From Alistipes sp. (GTDB lineage: Bacteria > Bacteroidota > Bacteroidia > Bacteroidales > Rikenellaceae): a stretch of 34,012 bases of DNA. A program made the position numbers and the translations under genes. The number at the start of each line of letters is the position of its first letter. Within the stretch, counting starts at the first letter, position 1. The stretch is taken from positions 1 through 34,012 of the forward strand of contig JAFVSV010000044.1 in assembly GCA_017503575.1 (NCBI GenBank), given 5' to 3'. The notes beneath the pieces are model-generated. The model was not told the DNA's origin. It saw only the letters and a program-made list of their open reading frames with translations, and searched no databases. This document shows, piece after piece, positions 15,796 to 24,627 of this stretch.

Positions 15796-16977
15796 ATGAA
15801 GAATTTGAATATCGGCCTCTTTGGCTTTGGAAATGTTGGACGCGGCCTCTACGATGTGCTTAACCGCATCAACTCCAACAATGTACATATCAAACGCGTG
15901 TGCGTGCGCGACATAACCAAGAATCGCGGTGTCGACGCCTTGTTTACGGATAACCCCGATGAGATATTCGAGGACAAGGATATCAACCTTATTGTCGAGG
16001 TTATCGACGATGCCGAGGCGGCGTACACCATCGTGAAGCGCGCCCTCAAGAGCCGCATCCCCGTAGTGTCGGGCAACAAGAAGATGCTCGGTCACCATAT
16101 CGTCGAGCTTATTGACCTTCAAGAGCAGTACAACACAGCCCTGCTCTACGACGCCTCTGCATGTGGTTCGATACCCGTCATCCGCAACCTCGAGGAGTAC
16201 TACGATAACGACCTACTATGTTCCGTTAAGGGTATCCTCAACGGCTCGTCAAACTTCATACTATCGAAGATTTTTAACGAGCACATGTCCTATGGCGATG
16301 CCCTGCGTCTCGCCCAAGAGTTGGGCTTTGCCGAGAGCAATCCGACACTCGACATCGATGGCTGGGACTCGCTATATAAGCTCATCATAATCACTATGCA
16401 CGCCTTTGGCGTATATGTCGCACCTGACGACATCCTCACTTACGGTATCTCGACGATGAACGACTCGGATATACGCTTTGCCTTGGAGAAGGATCGCCGC
16501 ATAAAGCTCGTTGCCCATGTCGAGAAGGTCGACGACCGCCTTATCATGTGTGTGCTACCACAGCTCATATCGCGCAACAAGTATATATATAGTGTCGAGG
16601 ATGAGTTTAACGGTGTTGTCATCAAGGGTCTCTTCTACGACAAGCAGTTTATGTTTGGCCGTGGTGCTGGCGGTCACCCTACGGGCTCGGCAGTGCTCAG
16701 CGACATCACAGCATGCGCCTACAACTACCGCTACGAGTACAAGAAGCGTAACGACTCGGTGCTTCCGAAGTACACCACCGACCACACCTTCCGCGTATAC
16801 TTCCGCTATAAGAGCGCCGAGCAGCGCAACCTACTCAACTTCCAGAAGATACGCGAGCAGTACTCATCCGACAAGTACAACTATATCGTGGGTGATGTGA
16901 CCATCGCCAACCTCAAGGCACACCAAGAGGAGTTGCGCGTTAGCGACTGCTTCGTTGCTGCGTACCCACTGGATTAA
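15796..16977 (+). CDS. hom: Homoserine dehydrogenase
   Basis: The 393-residue enzyme reduces aspartate semialdehyde to homoserine, the common precursor of threonine and methionine. The N-terminal Rossmann motif is IGLFGFGNVGRGL. The catalytic domain carries GILNGSSNFIL, a mild variant of GILNGTTNYIL, and ESNPTLDIDGWDSLYKL with the acidic and lysine residues expected at the active site. The C-terminal 70-80 residues do not look like a clear ACT domain, so threonine feedback cannot be assumed. Placement as the last gene of the metY-metX-hom unit suggests it is the methionine-dedicated isozyme; a fused aspartokinase-Hom is common in this phylum but is not in the window. A perfect terminator follows. 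Confidence 0.93.
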   Translation: MKNLNIGLFGFGNVGRGLYDVLNRINSNNVHIKRVCVRDITKNRGVDALFTDNPDEIFEDKDINLIVEVIDDAEAAYTIVKRALKSRIPVVSGNKKMLGHHIVELIDLQEQYNTALLYDASACGSIPVIRNLEEYYDNDLLCSVKGILNGSSNFILSKIFNEHMSYGDALRLAQELGFAESNPTLDIDGWDSLYKLIIITMHAFGVYVAPDDILTYGISTMNDSDIRFALEKDRRIKLVAHVEKVDDRLIMCVLPQLISRNKYIYSVEDEFNGVVIKGLFYDKQFMFGRGAGGHPTGSAVLSDITACAYNYRYEYKKRNDSVLPKYTTDHTFRVYFRYKSAEQRNLLNFQKIREQYSSDKYNYIVGDVTIANLKAHQEELRVSDCFVAAYPLD

Positions 16978-17015
16978 GAGTAAAGATGAGAGATAGCACT
17001 ATCAATATCACATAA

Positions 17016-17050
17016 ACGAAGAGACGAGGCATCATACCTCGTCTCTTCGT
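17016..17050. terminator. Bidirectional terminator between hom and purC
   Basis: A perfect 14-bp stem (17016-17029 with 17037-17050; loop of 7) lies midway between the convergent hom and purC stop codons. The flanking T-runs are weak on both strands. It probably serves both genes. Confidence 0.75.
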
Positions 17051-17068
17051 CTATATATGTAGTAATGG

Positions 17069-18013
17069 CTACAACGTACGCAAATATGCAGCGACATTCT
17101 CCTCAATGCGCTTCTCGACATCGGCAGCCTCGGCACGCACGAACTTCTCACCCGTAACAGCCTCATAGAGCTCGATATAGCGCTCGGTAATACCTGCAAC
17201 AACCTCCTCGGTCATCTCGGGCACCTGCTGACCCTCCAAACCCTGGAAGCCATTATCCATAAGCCATTCGCGAACAAACTCCTTAGAGAGCTGCTTCTGC
17301 TTCTCACCGCGTGCCAAGCGCTCCTCGTAACCCTCCTTATAGAAGTAGCGTGATGAGTCGGGCGTATGTATCTCATCCATAAGGTAGATGACGCCATTCT
17401 TCTTGCCGAACTCATACTTCGTATCGACAAGTATAAGACCCATCTTGGCAGCAATCTCGGTGCCACGCTGGAAGATAGCGCGTGTGTAGGCCTCGAGCTG
17501 CTCGTACTCCTCACGCGACACGAGACCCTGAGCGATAATCTCCTCCTTAGAGATATCCTCGTCGTGACCCTCGTCAGCCTTGGTTGTAGGTGTTATGATA
17601 GGCTCTGGGAACTTCTGGTTCTCGACCATGCCATCGGGCATGGCAACACCGCAGATGGTGCGCTTGCCAGCCTTATACTCGCGCCACGCATGTCCCGAGA
17701 GGTAGCCACGGATGACCATCTCCACCTTGTATGGCTCGCAGCGATGACCTACCGTTACCATTGGGTCGGGCACAGCGATCTTCCAGTTGGGAAGGATGTC
17801 GGTTGTGGCGTCCAAGAACTTGGCAGCAATCTGGTTGAGCACCTGCCCTTTGAATGGGATGCCCTTGGGCAATACGACGTCAAAAGCAGAGATACGGTCC
17901 GACACGACCATCACGAGGTAGTCGTCGTTGATGTTATATACATCGCGCACCTTACCTACATAGTGGCCCTTCTGACCCTCGAACTCGAAGTTGTTCTTTA
18001 CAATAGCATTCAT
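17069..18013 (-). CDS. purC: Phosphoribosylaminoimidazole-succinocarboxamide synthase (SAICAR synthase)
   Basis: The 314-residue enzyme joins CAIR and aspartate with ATP in de novo purine synthesis. Landmarks are [26 protein letters not shown] at the N-terminus, the ATP-site [19 protein letters not shown], and [15 protein letters not shown] with [11 protein letters not shown] in the catalytic domain. The length matches the longer bacterial/yeast-type PurC rather than the 240-residue E. coli form. ATG 18013 is chosen because an in-frame start at 18046 would lie inside the promoter -7 box (18044-18051). No other purine gene is nearby, so it is probably transcribed alone, converging on hom. Confidence 0.96.
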   Translation of the reverse strand: MNAIVKNNFEFEGQKGHYVGKVRDVYNINDDYLVMVVSDRISAFDVVLPKGIPFKGQVLNQIAAKFLDATTDILPNWKIAVPDPMVTVGHRCEPYKVEMVIRGYLSGHAWREYKAGKRTICGVAMPDGMVENQKFPEPIITPTTKADEGHDEDISKEEIIAQGLVSREEYEQLEAYTRAIFQRGTEIAAKMGLILVDTKYEFGKKNGVIYLMDEIHTPDSSRYFYKEGYEERLARGEKQKQLSKEFVREWLMDNGFQGLEGQQVPEMTEEVVAGITERYIELYEAVTGEKFVRAEAADVEKRIEENVAAYLRTL

Positions 18014-18043
18014 ATCTGTTGGGATGTTAACTGTTCTGAAGCG

Positions 18044-18051
18044 CAAAGGTA
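18044..18051 (-). promoter_or_regulatory. -7 promoter element of purC
   Basis: TACCTTTG on the minus strand fits TAnnTTTG; the -33 region is poor. The predicted start near 18038 leaves about 25 nt before the ATG at 18013. Confidence 0.65.
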
Positions 18052-18165
18052 TGAAATAATTACGAAATTGAAAAGTGGCGTATCGAAAAATGATAACTTT
18101 TGCATATATCCTACTCTTTTTCTATATTTTTTTTGATTGTACAAATGTAATTTGTAATTTTTTAG

Positions 18166-18173
18166 TATATTTG
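18166..18173 (+). promoter_or_regulatory. -7 promoter element of the pot operon
   Basis: TATATTTG fits the consensus; the upstream AT-rich stretch has no well-spaced TTTG. It predicts a start near 18179 and an unusually long leader of about 220 nt before potA. Confidence 0.55.
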
Positions 18174-18291
18174 CGGACAATATATACGCAGGTATATAGT
18201 TTGTAGATTTTTTGTGTGATTCGAACAGAAGTGCAACTACCATGTAATCAGCACTATTGGTGATGCCTCGAAGGGTTTGCAGGCGTGCTAT

Positions 18292-18387
18292 ATGATGCAG
18301 TGTCGACCTCTCTCGGTGGCGCGTTATGGTGAAGGCTATGTCGTGGGGGCTATCTGTATGAGTCACATGGGGTTTATTAACTACTAA
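18292..18387 (+). CDS. Possible 31-codon upstream ORF in the potA leader
   Basis: The ORF starts at a double ATG, ends at TAA 14 bp before the potA start, and encodes [20 protein letters not shown] followed by [11 protein letters not shown]. The frame stays open upstream to 18220 but has no start there. It lies within the predicted long leader of a polyamine importer, where uORF control by polyamines is known in other organisms. I recognise no family, and its coding status is doubtful. Confidence 0.22.
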   Translation: MMQCRPLSVARYGEGYVVGAICMSHMGFINY

Positions 18388-18401
18388 TACTTATTTGCTT
18401 A

Positions 18402-19790
18402 ATGGTGAATTCAAATTACATCATCGAGATCAAGAACATTAGTAAGTCGTTCAGCGATAAGATGGTTCTCGACGATGTCAGTTTGTCAGTAAAGAGGGGC
18501 GAGTTTATGACAATCCTTGGCCCTTCGGGTTGTGGTAAGACCACACTACTGCGTCTTTTGGCGGGTTTCAACTCCGCAAGCAAGGGCGAAATCAGCATCG
18601 ACGGAGAGGTCATGACCAACGTGCCTCCCCACAAGCGCCCCGTGAATACGGTATTCCAGCGCTATGCCCTATTCCCAAATTACAACGTCTACGACAACAT
18701 CGCCTTTGGCCTCAAGTTACAGAAGGTCGATAAGAAGGAGATTGAGCAGCGTGTCAAACGCGCCCTCAAGATGGTGGGTATGACCGACTACGAACACCGC
18801 GATGTGCAGTCCCTATCGGGAGGCCAACAGCAGCGTGTAGCCATAGCTCGCGCTATTGTCAACCGACCACAGGTATTGCTCCTCGACGAGCCTCTTGCAG
18901 CCCTCGACCTCAAGATGCGTAAGGATATGCAGATGGAGCTCAAGGAGATGCACAAGAGCTTGGGTATCACCTTCGTATATGTAACCCACGACCAGGAGGA
19001 GGCACTGACCCTCTCGGATACGATTGTCGTGATGAACGAGGGCGTGATACAGCAGATAGGCACACCTACGGATATATATAACGAGCCATGCAACGCCTTT
19101 GTTGCCGACTTCATTGGCGAGAGTAACATCCTCAACGCCACGATGGTACGCGACCGCCTTGTACGCTTTATGGATAAGGAGTTCGAGTGTATCGACGAGG
19201 GTTTTGGCGAGAATACCCCAGTCGACGTTGTCATCCGCCCCGAGGATGTATATATCATCCGCAATGCCGAGGCTGCGATGTTCCACGGCACCGTGCGCTC
19301 GTGCATCTTCAAGGGTGTTCACTACGAGATGTTCGTGGAGACGCCCGATGGCTATGAGATACAGATTCAGGACTACAACTGCTTTGAGCCAGGCACCGAG
19401 GTGGGTATGATGATAAAGCCTGCCGACATACACGTTATGCGCAAGGAGCGCACCGAGAACCACATCGAGGGCACACTCGTTGATGCCACTCATGTCGAAA
19501 TCCTCGGTGAGACCTTCGAGTGCGAGGCGGTGGAGGGCATCGAGGCTGGCGAGAGCGTAGATGTAGCCTTCGACTTCTCGGCAGTAGAGCTCACCGACGA
19601 CCCCGACGATGGTACATCATGGGGCACAATACGCTTCATCCTCTACAAGGGTGACCGCTACCACCTCACCATACGCACCGACGAAGATGAGGATATCTTT
19701 GTCGATACCCACGATGTGTGGGAGGACTTGGACGAGGTGGGTATCAAGATAGCACCCTCGGCACTACGCATTACCAAACTCACAAAGTAG
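18402..19790 (+). CDS. potA: Spermidine/putrescine ABC transporter ATP-binding protein
   Basis: The ATPase domain fills residues 1 to about 240: Walker [13 protein letters not shown] from 40, Q-loop [12 protein letters not shown], signature [15 protein letters not shown] near 137, Walker [13 protein letters not shown], and the H-loop [16 protein letters not shown] regulatory beta region follows. At 462 residues the protein is about 90 longer than usual PotA. The extra part (about 365-462) appears to be a second TOBE-like beta unit after the first one, which ends near IKPADIHVM; the tail repeats this pattern as [10 protein letters not shown]. It powers uptake through PotB and PotC. The start follows an AT-rich stretch, and the gene leads the potABCD operon. 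Confidence 0.93.
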   Translation: MVNSNYIIEIKNISKSFSDKMVLDDVSLSVKRGEFMTILGPSGCGKTTLLRLLAGFNSASKGEISIDGEVMTNVPPHKRPVNTVFQRYALFPNYNVYDNIAFGLKLQKVDKKEIEQRVKRALKMVGMTDYEHRDVQSLSGGQQQRVAIARAIVNRPQVLLLDEPLAALDLKMRKDMQMELKEMHKSLGITFVYVTHDQEEALTLSDTIVVMNEGVIQQIGTPTDIYNEPCNAFVADFIGESNILNATMVRDRLVRFMDKEFECIDEGFGENTPVDVVIRPEDVYIIRNAEAAMFHGTVRSCIFKGVHYEMFVETPDGYEIQIQDYNCFEPGTEVGMMIKPADIHVMRKERTENHIEGTLVDATHVEILGETFECEAVEGIEAGESVDVAFDFSAVELTDDPDDGTSWGTIRFILYKGDRYHLTIRTDEDEDIFVDTHDVWEDLDEVGIKIAPSALRITKLTK

Positions 19791-19815
19791 TTAACGTAAC
19801 GGACGGCTGATAAGA

Positions 19816-20613
19816 ATGAATAAATTTGTTAAGTTCTTTTCGCGACGACGCAGCTGGAGTCTGCCCTACGTTCTCTTCCTTGCAGTATTCGTAGTGGCAC
19901 CTCTCGTGCTTATCATGATATATGCCTTCCAGTCGGAGGATGGTGGCTTCTCGTTTGCTAACTTCGAGAAGTTCGTGCACCAGCGCGAGGCGATGAACAC
20001 GTTCATCTACTCGATAGGCATAGCGCTGATAACCACGCTTATATGTATCCTCTTGGGATACCCCGCAGCATATATCCTCTCGAAGATGCGAGCCTCGACG
20101 GCGCGTGTTGTGGTGATGCTCTTCATACTCCCGATGTGGATCAACGTCTTGGTGCGAACACTCGCCACGGTGGCGTTGTTCGACTTCCTAACCCTGCCAC
20201 TTGGCGAAGGGGCGCTCATATTTGGCATGGTTTACAACTTCCTGCCATTCATGATTTACCCCATCTACAACGTGTTGCAGAAGATGGACCACTCGCTCAT
20301 TGAGGCTGCCGAAGACCTCGGGGCAACACCTCGTCAGGTATTCACCAAGGTGGTATTCCCGCTCTCGATGCCTGGCGTTGTGAGTGGCGTGATGATGGTA
20401 TTCATGCCTACAATCTCGACATTCGCCATCGCTGAGCTTCTGACGATGAACAACATCAAGCTATTTGGTACTACCATTCAGGAGAATATCAACAATGGTA
20501 TGTGGCACTATGGCGCAGCGTTGTCGTTCATAATGCTTGTGATTATTGGTCTAACCACGCTATTTGGTGACTCTGACGAGAAGAATAGCGCTAACGATGG
20601 AGGCTTGTTATAA
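19816..20613 (+). CDS. potB: Spermidine/putrescine ABC transporter permease PotB
   Basis: The 265-residue inner-membrane permease has about six hydrophobic segments. It carries the binding-protein-dependent EAA loop EAAEDLGATPRQVFTKVVFPLSMPGVVSG, which docks on PotA. The N-terminus (RRRSWSLPYVLFLAVFVVAPLVLIMIYAF) is typical of PotB. It partners with PotC to form the channel. It begins 25 bp after potA and ends 2 bp before potC, so all are in one transcript. Length is a little under the 275-285 usual for the family. Confidence 0.93.
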   Translation: MNKFVKFFSRRRSWSLPYVLFLAVFVVAPLVLIMIYAFQSEDGGFSFANFEKFVHQREAMNTFIYSIGIALITTLICILLGYPAAYILSKMRASTARVVVMLFILPMWINVLVRTLATVALFDFLTLPLGEGALIFGMVYNFLPFMIYPIYNVLQKMDHSLIEAAEDLGATPRQVFTKVVFPLSMPGVVSGVMMVFMPTISTFAIAELLTMNNIKLFGTTIQENINNGMWHYGAALSFIMLVIIGLTTLFGDSDEKNSANDGGLL

Positions 20614-20615
20614 CC

Positions 20616-21446
20616 ATGAAACGACTACTATCAAACGGCTACTTAGTGCTTCTATTAGTGATGCTCTATGCCCCCATCATCATCATTGCCATCTTCTCGT
20701 TTACGGAGTCTAAGGTGCTGGGTAACTGGACGGGCTTCTCGACAGAGCTATACACATCGCTCTTCTCGGGAGGTGTCAGCGACCGTCTTATTCTCGCTAT
20801 ACAGAACACCTTCCTTATAGCTCTCACGGCAGCCACAGTATCTACAATCCTTGGTACTATTGCCGCCATTGGCATCCACGACCTTCGCAATCGTAAGCGT
20901 AGGGTTGTCAACTTCGTGAACAACATACCCATCCTTAACCCCGACATCATCACCGGTATCTCGCTCTTCCTACTCTTCGTATCGTTGGGCATAACACAGG
21001 GTTATACGACGGTAATCTTGGCGCATATCGCCTTCTGCACACCATACGTTGTGCTCAGCGTTATGCCACGCCTCACGCAGATGAACCCCAACATATACGA
21101 GGCGGCGTTGGACCTCGGCGCTACACCCATGCAGGCGATGCGTCGTGTCATCATCCCCGAGATACGCCCAGGCATGATTTCGGGCTTCATCCTCGCCTTC
21201 ACACTATCTATCGATGACTTTGCGGTGACCATCTTCACTAACGGTACTGATGGTTTGGAGACACTATCGACATTTATCTATGCCGATGCTCGTAAGGGAG
21301 GTCTTACACCCGAGCTACGCGCACTGTCGACAATCATCCTCGTGGTGGTCCTCGTGCTATTGCTCATTGTCAACCTCCGCTCATATCGCCAGGCAAAGCG
21401 TGCAGAGCAGCAGGCTAAACAGCTTAAAAACTATTCGCGCCGATGA
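20616..21446 (+). CDS. potC: Spermidine/putrescine ABC transporter permease PotC
   Basis: The 276-residue permease shows six hydrophobic segments and the EAA loop EAALDLGATPMQAMRRVIIPEIRPGMISG. It opens with YLVLLLVMLYAPIIIIAIFSF and carries SIDDFAVTIFTNG, both typical of PotC. The C-terminal tail is basic and cytoplasmic (RQAKRAEQQAKQLKNYSRR). Its last 4 bp overlap the potD start (ATGA), indicating coupled translation of permease and binding protein. Confidence 0.93.
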   Translation: MKRLLSNGYLVLLLVMLYAPIIIIAIFSFTESKVLGNWTGFSTELYTSLFSGGVSDRLILAIQNTFLIALTAATVSTILGTIAAIGIHDLRNRKRRVVNFVNNIPILNPDIITGISLFLLFVSLGITQGYTTVILAHIAFCTPYVVLSVMPRLTQMNPNIYEAALDLGATPMQAMRRVIIPEIRPGMISGFILAFTLSIDDFAVTIFTNGTDGLETLSTFIYADARKGGLTPELRALSTIILVVVLVLLLIVNLRSYRQAKRAEQQAKQLKNYSRR

Positions 21447-23077
21447 GACACATTATCAATAATATAGTGCGTAGCCTTATGGTTATTATCACCATGGGCA
21501 TCATGGCCACCTCATGTAACCAGCCTCCCCGCGAGGAGATACTAAAGGTGTATAACTGGGGTGACTACATCGACGAGGAGCTATTAGCCGAGTTCGAAGC
21601 ATGGTACGAGGAGCAGACAGGCTGCCCTGTAAAGGTTGTATACCAGACCTTCGATATTAATGAGGTGATGCTCGCCAAGATTGAGAAGGGTGAGGCAGAC
21701 TTCGACGTGGTATGCCCCTCGGAGTATATCATCGAGCGTATGATGCGCAACGACATCCTTGTTCCCATCGTCACCGAAGAGTGGCTCGAAGACCTTGAGA
21801 AGACAGGTACGGAGAACTACCTAAGTAGCGTATCACCATATATCGTCAATCAGTTTGACCATATCATTGCTCCCGAGGGTCATAACCCTAACGACTACTC
21901 GGTAGGCTACATGTGGGGTACTACGGGCATCCTCTTCAACACGAAGTATGTCACCTCGGAGGAGGCATCGTCGTGGGACTTGATGTTCGACGAGCGCCTC
22001 GAGGGCAAGATACTCGTCAAGGATGCCTTCCGCGATGTATACTCTCCAATATTGGTATATGTCAAGACATTGGAGGCTCGCAAGAACGGTATCATTGGCG
22101 CCGATGAGACGCTACCACTAAACGACAACGAGGCTCGCGAGCGTGGTCTCGAGGGTAAGGTACCCACCATCGAGGGTCTTATGTACGACGCCTCGGATGA
22201 GTCTATCGCCCTTGTAGAGAGCTACCTCAAGGATATGAAGCGCCTTGTGGCGGGCTGGGAGGCCGACTTCGGCAAGGAGATGATGACGCAGAATAAGGCG
22301 TGGATAAACCTTATGTGGAGTGGTGATGCAGTATGGGCTATCGAGGAGGCTGCCGAGGTAGATGTGGAGCTCGACTATGTCGTTCCCGAGGAGGGTAGCT
22401 GTGTATGGTTCGATGGTTGGGTGATACCCAAGTATGCCAAGAATAAGCGTGCAGCACGCTACTTCATAAACTATATGTGCATGCCCGAGAATGCCGTGCG
22501 CAACATGGATGCTACGGGCTATGTTAGCGTCGTGGGTACCAAGGAGGTGCTCATCTCGATGGACGAGATGCTCGCTGCAATGGACGAGGTGCTATGCAAG
22601 ATGGAGGAGTGCGAAGATGCAGCGGAGTATGCCAAGCTTGAGGCAGAGCTTCAGGCACTCACGGTAGAGCGCGATGAACTCCTTGCGGAGGAGGGTGTCG
22701 ACCTCAGCTACTTCTTCAAGGATGAGGATGGCAACCCGTTACGCTTCAATATGGCTGATGAGTACGACGTAGATAGTGACTATGCCAACTATATGGTAGA
22801 CGCCAACTGTGTCTATGTCGACCCTATACTCTACCCCGATAAGTCGGTTATCGGCCGCTGTGCCATGATGCACGATAGTGGCGAGCAGACAGAGAAGATG
22901 CTTGAGATGTGGTCGCGTGTCAAGGGCGATAACCTATCTCCCGTGATGCTCTACGGCATCATCGCCTTCTTCTCGGCACTCATCATCTGGGGTGTATGGC
23001 GCAAGATAGCCAAGCGCCGCAAGCACAATAAGATGCTCAAGCGCCGCCACCATAGCGAGCGTAAGAGCACGAAGTAA
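21443..23077 (+). CDS. potD: Spermidine/putrescine-binding lipoprotein PotD, enlarged with C-terminal membrane anchor
   Basis: The protein begins with a lipoprotein signal (MATSC, Cys25) and continues with the PotD fold: VYNWGDYIDEELLAEF, DFDVVCPSEYIIERM, and the ligand-side VPEEGSCVWFDGWVIPKYAKN. At 544 residues it is nearly 200 longer than usual. An acidic helical insert (about 372-415, with ECEDAAEYAKLEAELQAL) follows the binding domain and may form a coiled coil. The C-terminus has a transmembrane segment near 499-516 (YGIIAFFSALIIWGVW) and a very basic tail. It would thus be held both by lipid and by a membrane helix, unusual for a binding protein. A polyamine ligand is inferred from the family. 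It overlaps potC by 4 bp. Confidence 0.88.
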   Translation: MRHIINNIVRSLMVIITMGIMATSCNQPPREEILKVYNWGDYIDEELLAEFEAWYEEQTGCPVKVVYQTFDINEVMLAKIEKGEADFDVVCPSEYIIERMMRNDILVPIVTEEWLEDLEKTGTENYLSSVSPYIVNQFDHIIAPEGHNPNDYSVGYMWGTTGILFNTKYVTSEEASSWDLMFDERLEGKILVKDAFRDVYSPILVYVKTLEARKNGIIGADETLPLNDNEARERGLEGKVPTIEGLMYDASDESIALVESYLKDMKRLVAGWEADFGKEMMTQNKAWINLMWSGDAVWAIEEAAEVDVELDYVVPEEGSCVWFDGWVIPKYAKNKRAARYFINYMCMPENAVRNMDATGYVSVVGTKEVLISMDEMLAAMDEVLCKMEECEDAAEYAKLEAELQALTVERDELLAEEGVDLSYFFKDEDGNPLRFNMADEYDVDSDYANYMVDANCVYVDPILYPDKSVIGRCAMMHDSGEQTEKMLEMWSRVKGDNLSPVMLYGIIAFFSALIIWGVWRKIAKRRKHNKMLKRRHHSERKSTK

Positions 23078-23112
23078 CTACTAACCTAAAACATAACATA
23101 ATCAGTACAACG

Positions 23113-23985
23113 ATGACAAGAAAGATTACTCTTTTGCTTGCCACCATTGCACTTGCAGTGTCTGCGCAGGCATCAACATTTAACATCGAGCGACCCAACA
23201 CGGCGACGCCCATGATAGCGCCTACGCCTACAACGGCGCTCCCTGCGGATATGGATGATGACGATGAGGGTCTCTTCTGGTGGGAGGCGGGTGCTAATAT
23301 CACCTCTAACTACCTGTGGCGTGGCTACGACCAGTCATACTATGGCAACGTCTTCGACCCTGCAATACAGCCTAATGTGACACTCGGCCTCGGCGCCTTT
23401 TATGTAGACCTATGGTATAACTACTCGACATTGAGCACCTATCAGGAGCTTGATATAACGCTTGGTTTTGACTACGAGAACCTATCTATTACGGTCTACG
23501 ATGTATGGTGTGACTACGGTAAGGCCTTCTGGCAGAATGACTTTCTCGATGATGAGAATCATAGCCTCACGGCAACCATCGAGTACACCTTCTTCGACCG
23601 TTTGCGCCTACATTGGGGTACAACGTTCCTACACTCGGCAGACTGGATTGAGAGTGAGGATGGCTCGATGCGTCGCGCCTTCTCGTCATACTTCGAGGTG
23701 GCATATACACAGCCCGTTAAGGAACTCTTCGACATTGAGATTACGGCGGGCGCATCGCCATGGACAGCACCCTTCTGGTGTGCCGGTCCTCGTAAGATGG
23801 TTGATGGCGGCTACGAACTCGACTTCGATAATATCCCCGAGGGTTTCAACGTTACGAACCTATCGTTGCAACTGAGCCGCGAGTTTGAGGTCGGTGCAGC
23901 GACATTCCCCGTAAGTGTGGGTTATACCTATAACCCAACCTCTAATCGTCACTATGCTCTTATCAACGCGGGAGTAGCGTTCTAA
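23113..23985 (+). CDS. Outer-membrane beta-barrel protein linked to the pot operon
   Basis: The 290-residue protein has a cleavable signal peptide (LLLATIALAVSAQAS) and a short acidic linker (ADMDDDDEG). A barrel-like region of alternating hydrophobic strands follows, ending in a terminal phenylalanine as outer-membrane barrels do. The opening WEAGANITSNYLWRGYDQSYYG resembles the TorF-type putative porins (TSNYVWRG pattern), though this is recognition from memory. It starts 35 bp after potD with no promoter between and is followed by a strong terminator, so it is probably the last gene of the pot transcript. A role as an outer-membrane channel for polyamines is an inference from position only. 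Confidence 0.75.
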   Translation: MTRKITLLLATIALAVSAQASTFNIERPNTATPMIAPTPTTALPADMDDDDEGLFWWEAGANITSNYLWRGYDQSYYGNVFDPAIQPNVTLGLGAFYVDLWYNYSTLSTYQELDITLGFDYENLSITVYDVWCDYGKAFWQNDFLDDENHSLTATIEYTFFDRLRLHWGTTFLHSADWIESEDGSMRRAFSSYFEVAYTQPVKELFDIEITAGASPWTAPFWCAGPRKMVDGGYELDFDNIPEGFNVTNLSLQLSREFEVGAATFPVSVGYTYNPTSNRHYALINAGVAF

Positions 23986-24003
23986 GATAGTACACAATGA
24001 CAT

Positions 24004-24039
24004 ATAAGGGGCGTTGTCACGGACAACGCCCCTTATTTC
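24004..24039 (+). terminator. Terminator of the pot operon (recurring hairpin type)
   Basis: A perfect 15-bp stem (24004-24018 with 24022-24036, loop ACG) is followed by TTCT. The core GGGCGTTGTC/GACAACGCCC is the same as at 6440-6468. Confidence 0.88.
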
Positions 24040-24055
24040 TACTCTATAACGTGGA

Positions 24056-24171
24056 GGGAGCCTTTCTCTCTTGCTTGCTTTCTTACTTGCTCACTCACTC
24101 TTCACTCCCTCCTCACTCACTCTCTCTTCACTCGCTCTCACTCACACTCTTTCCCCCCCCCTCTCGATTAT
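24056..24171. repeat. CT-rich low-complexity tract
   Basis: The plus strand is nearly all C and T with the words CTCACTC and TTCACT, and ends in a run of nine C. In the hpf transcript it is a GA/G-rich stretch directly after the stop codon, like that after the DUF4834-like gene. Confidence 0.6.
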
Positions 24172-24471
24172 CTATTTCTCGAATTTTGCCTTTGCCTTCT
24201 CAAGCTGACGCTTGATGATATCCATCGAGTTGTCGATAGCCTCTTCGAATGTAAATGCACGCTCCTCGACGCGAATGTCGCCGCCAGGAACGTGTAGTGA
24301 TACTACTACTACTTTGTTGCCCCTCTCTGAATCGGGATCGAGACGTAGAACAACCTCTACATCCCCCGCTCTCTCATCGACAAAGCGATCCAATCTATCC
24401 ATCTTCTTCTGAATAAAGTCAAGCAACTGCTGGCCTGCATCGAATTTCACTGACTGAATCTGTACGTTCAT
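24172..24471 (-). CDS. hpf: Ribosome hibernation-promoting factor, short form (HPF/RaiA family)
   Basis: The 99-residue protein is a complete short-form HPF/YfiA domain: MNVQIQSVKFDAGQQLLDFIQKKMDRLDRF at the start, the beta strand VEVVLRLD, and AFTFEEAIDNSMDIIKRQLEKAK at the end. It binds the decoding centre of idle 30S subunits and prevents translation when growth slows. No long-form dimerisation domain follows. The TAnnTTTG promoter box ends only 4 nt before the ATG, so the mRNA is predicted to be leaderless or nearly so. It lies downstream of xerC on the same strand, an order I recall from other Bacteroidales, but its own promoter shows it can be expressed alone. Confidence 0.93.
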   Translation of the reverse strand: MNVQIQSVKFDAGQQLLDFIQKKMDRLDRFVDERAGDVEVVLRLDPDSERGNKVVVVSLHVPGGDIRVEERAFTFEEAIDNSMDIIKRQLEKAKAKFEK

Positions 24472-24475
24472 AGCT

Positions 24476-24483
24476 CAAAAGTA
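24476..24483 (-). promoter_or_regulatory. -7 promoter element of hpf, 4 nt from the start codon
   Basis: On the minus strand TACTTTTG is followed by AGCT and then the hpf ATG. The expected transcription start falls on or next to the A of ATG. No good -33 element is visible. Confidence 0.6.
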
Positions 24484-24627
24484 TTAAGTTTATATATAGT
24501 ACCCACTGCTCGTATGGCCGTGGGCTGTCCAATCGTCATCCTTTCACTCCTCCCATTATGGCGCATCATCATTGCCTCTGTGACACAGCGGTGCCTCATC
24601 GTCTCTCTCTATTGTGCGCCTCATCGT

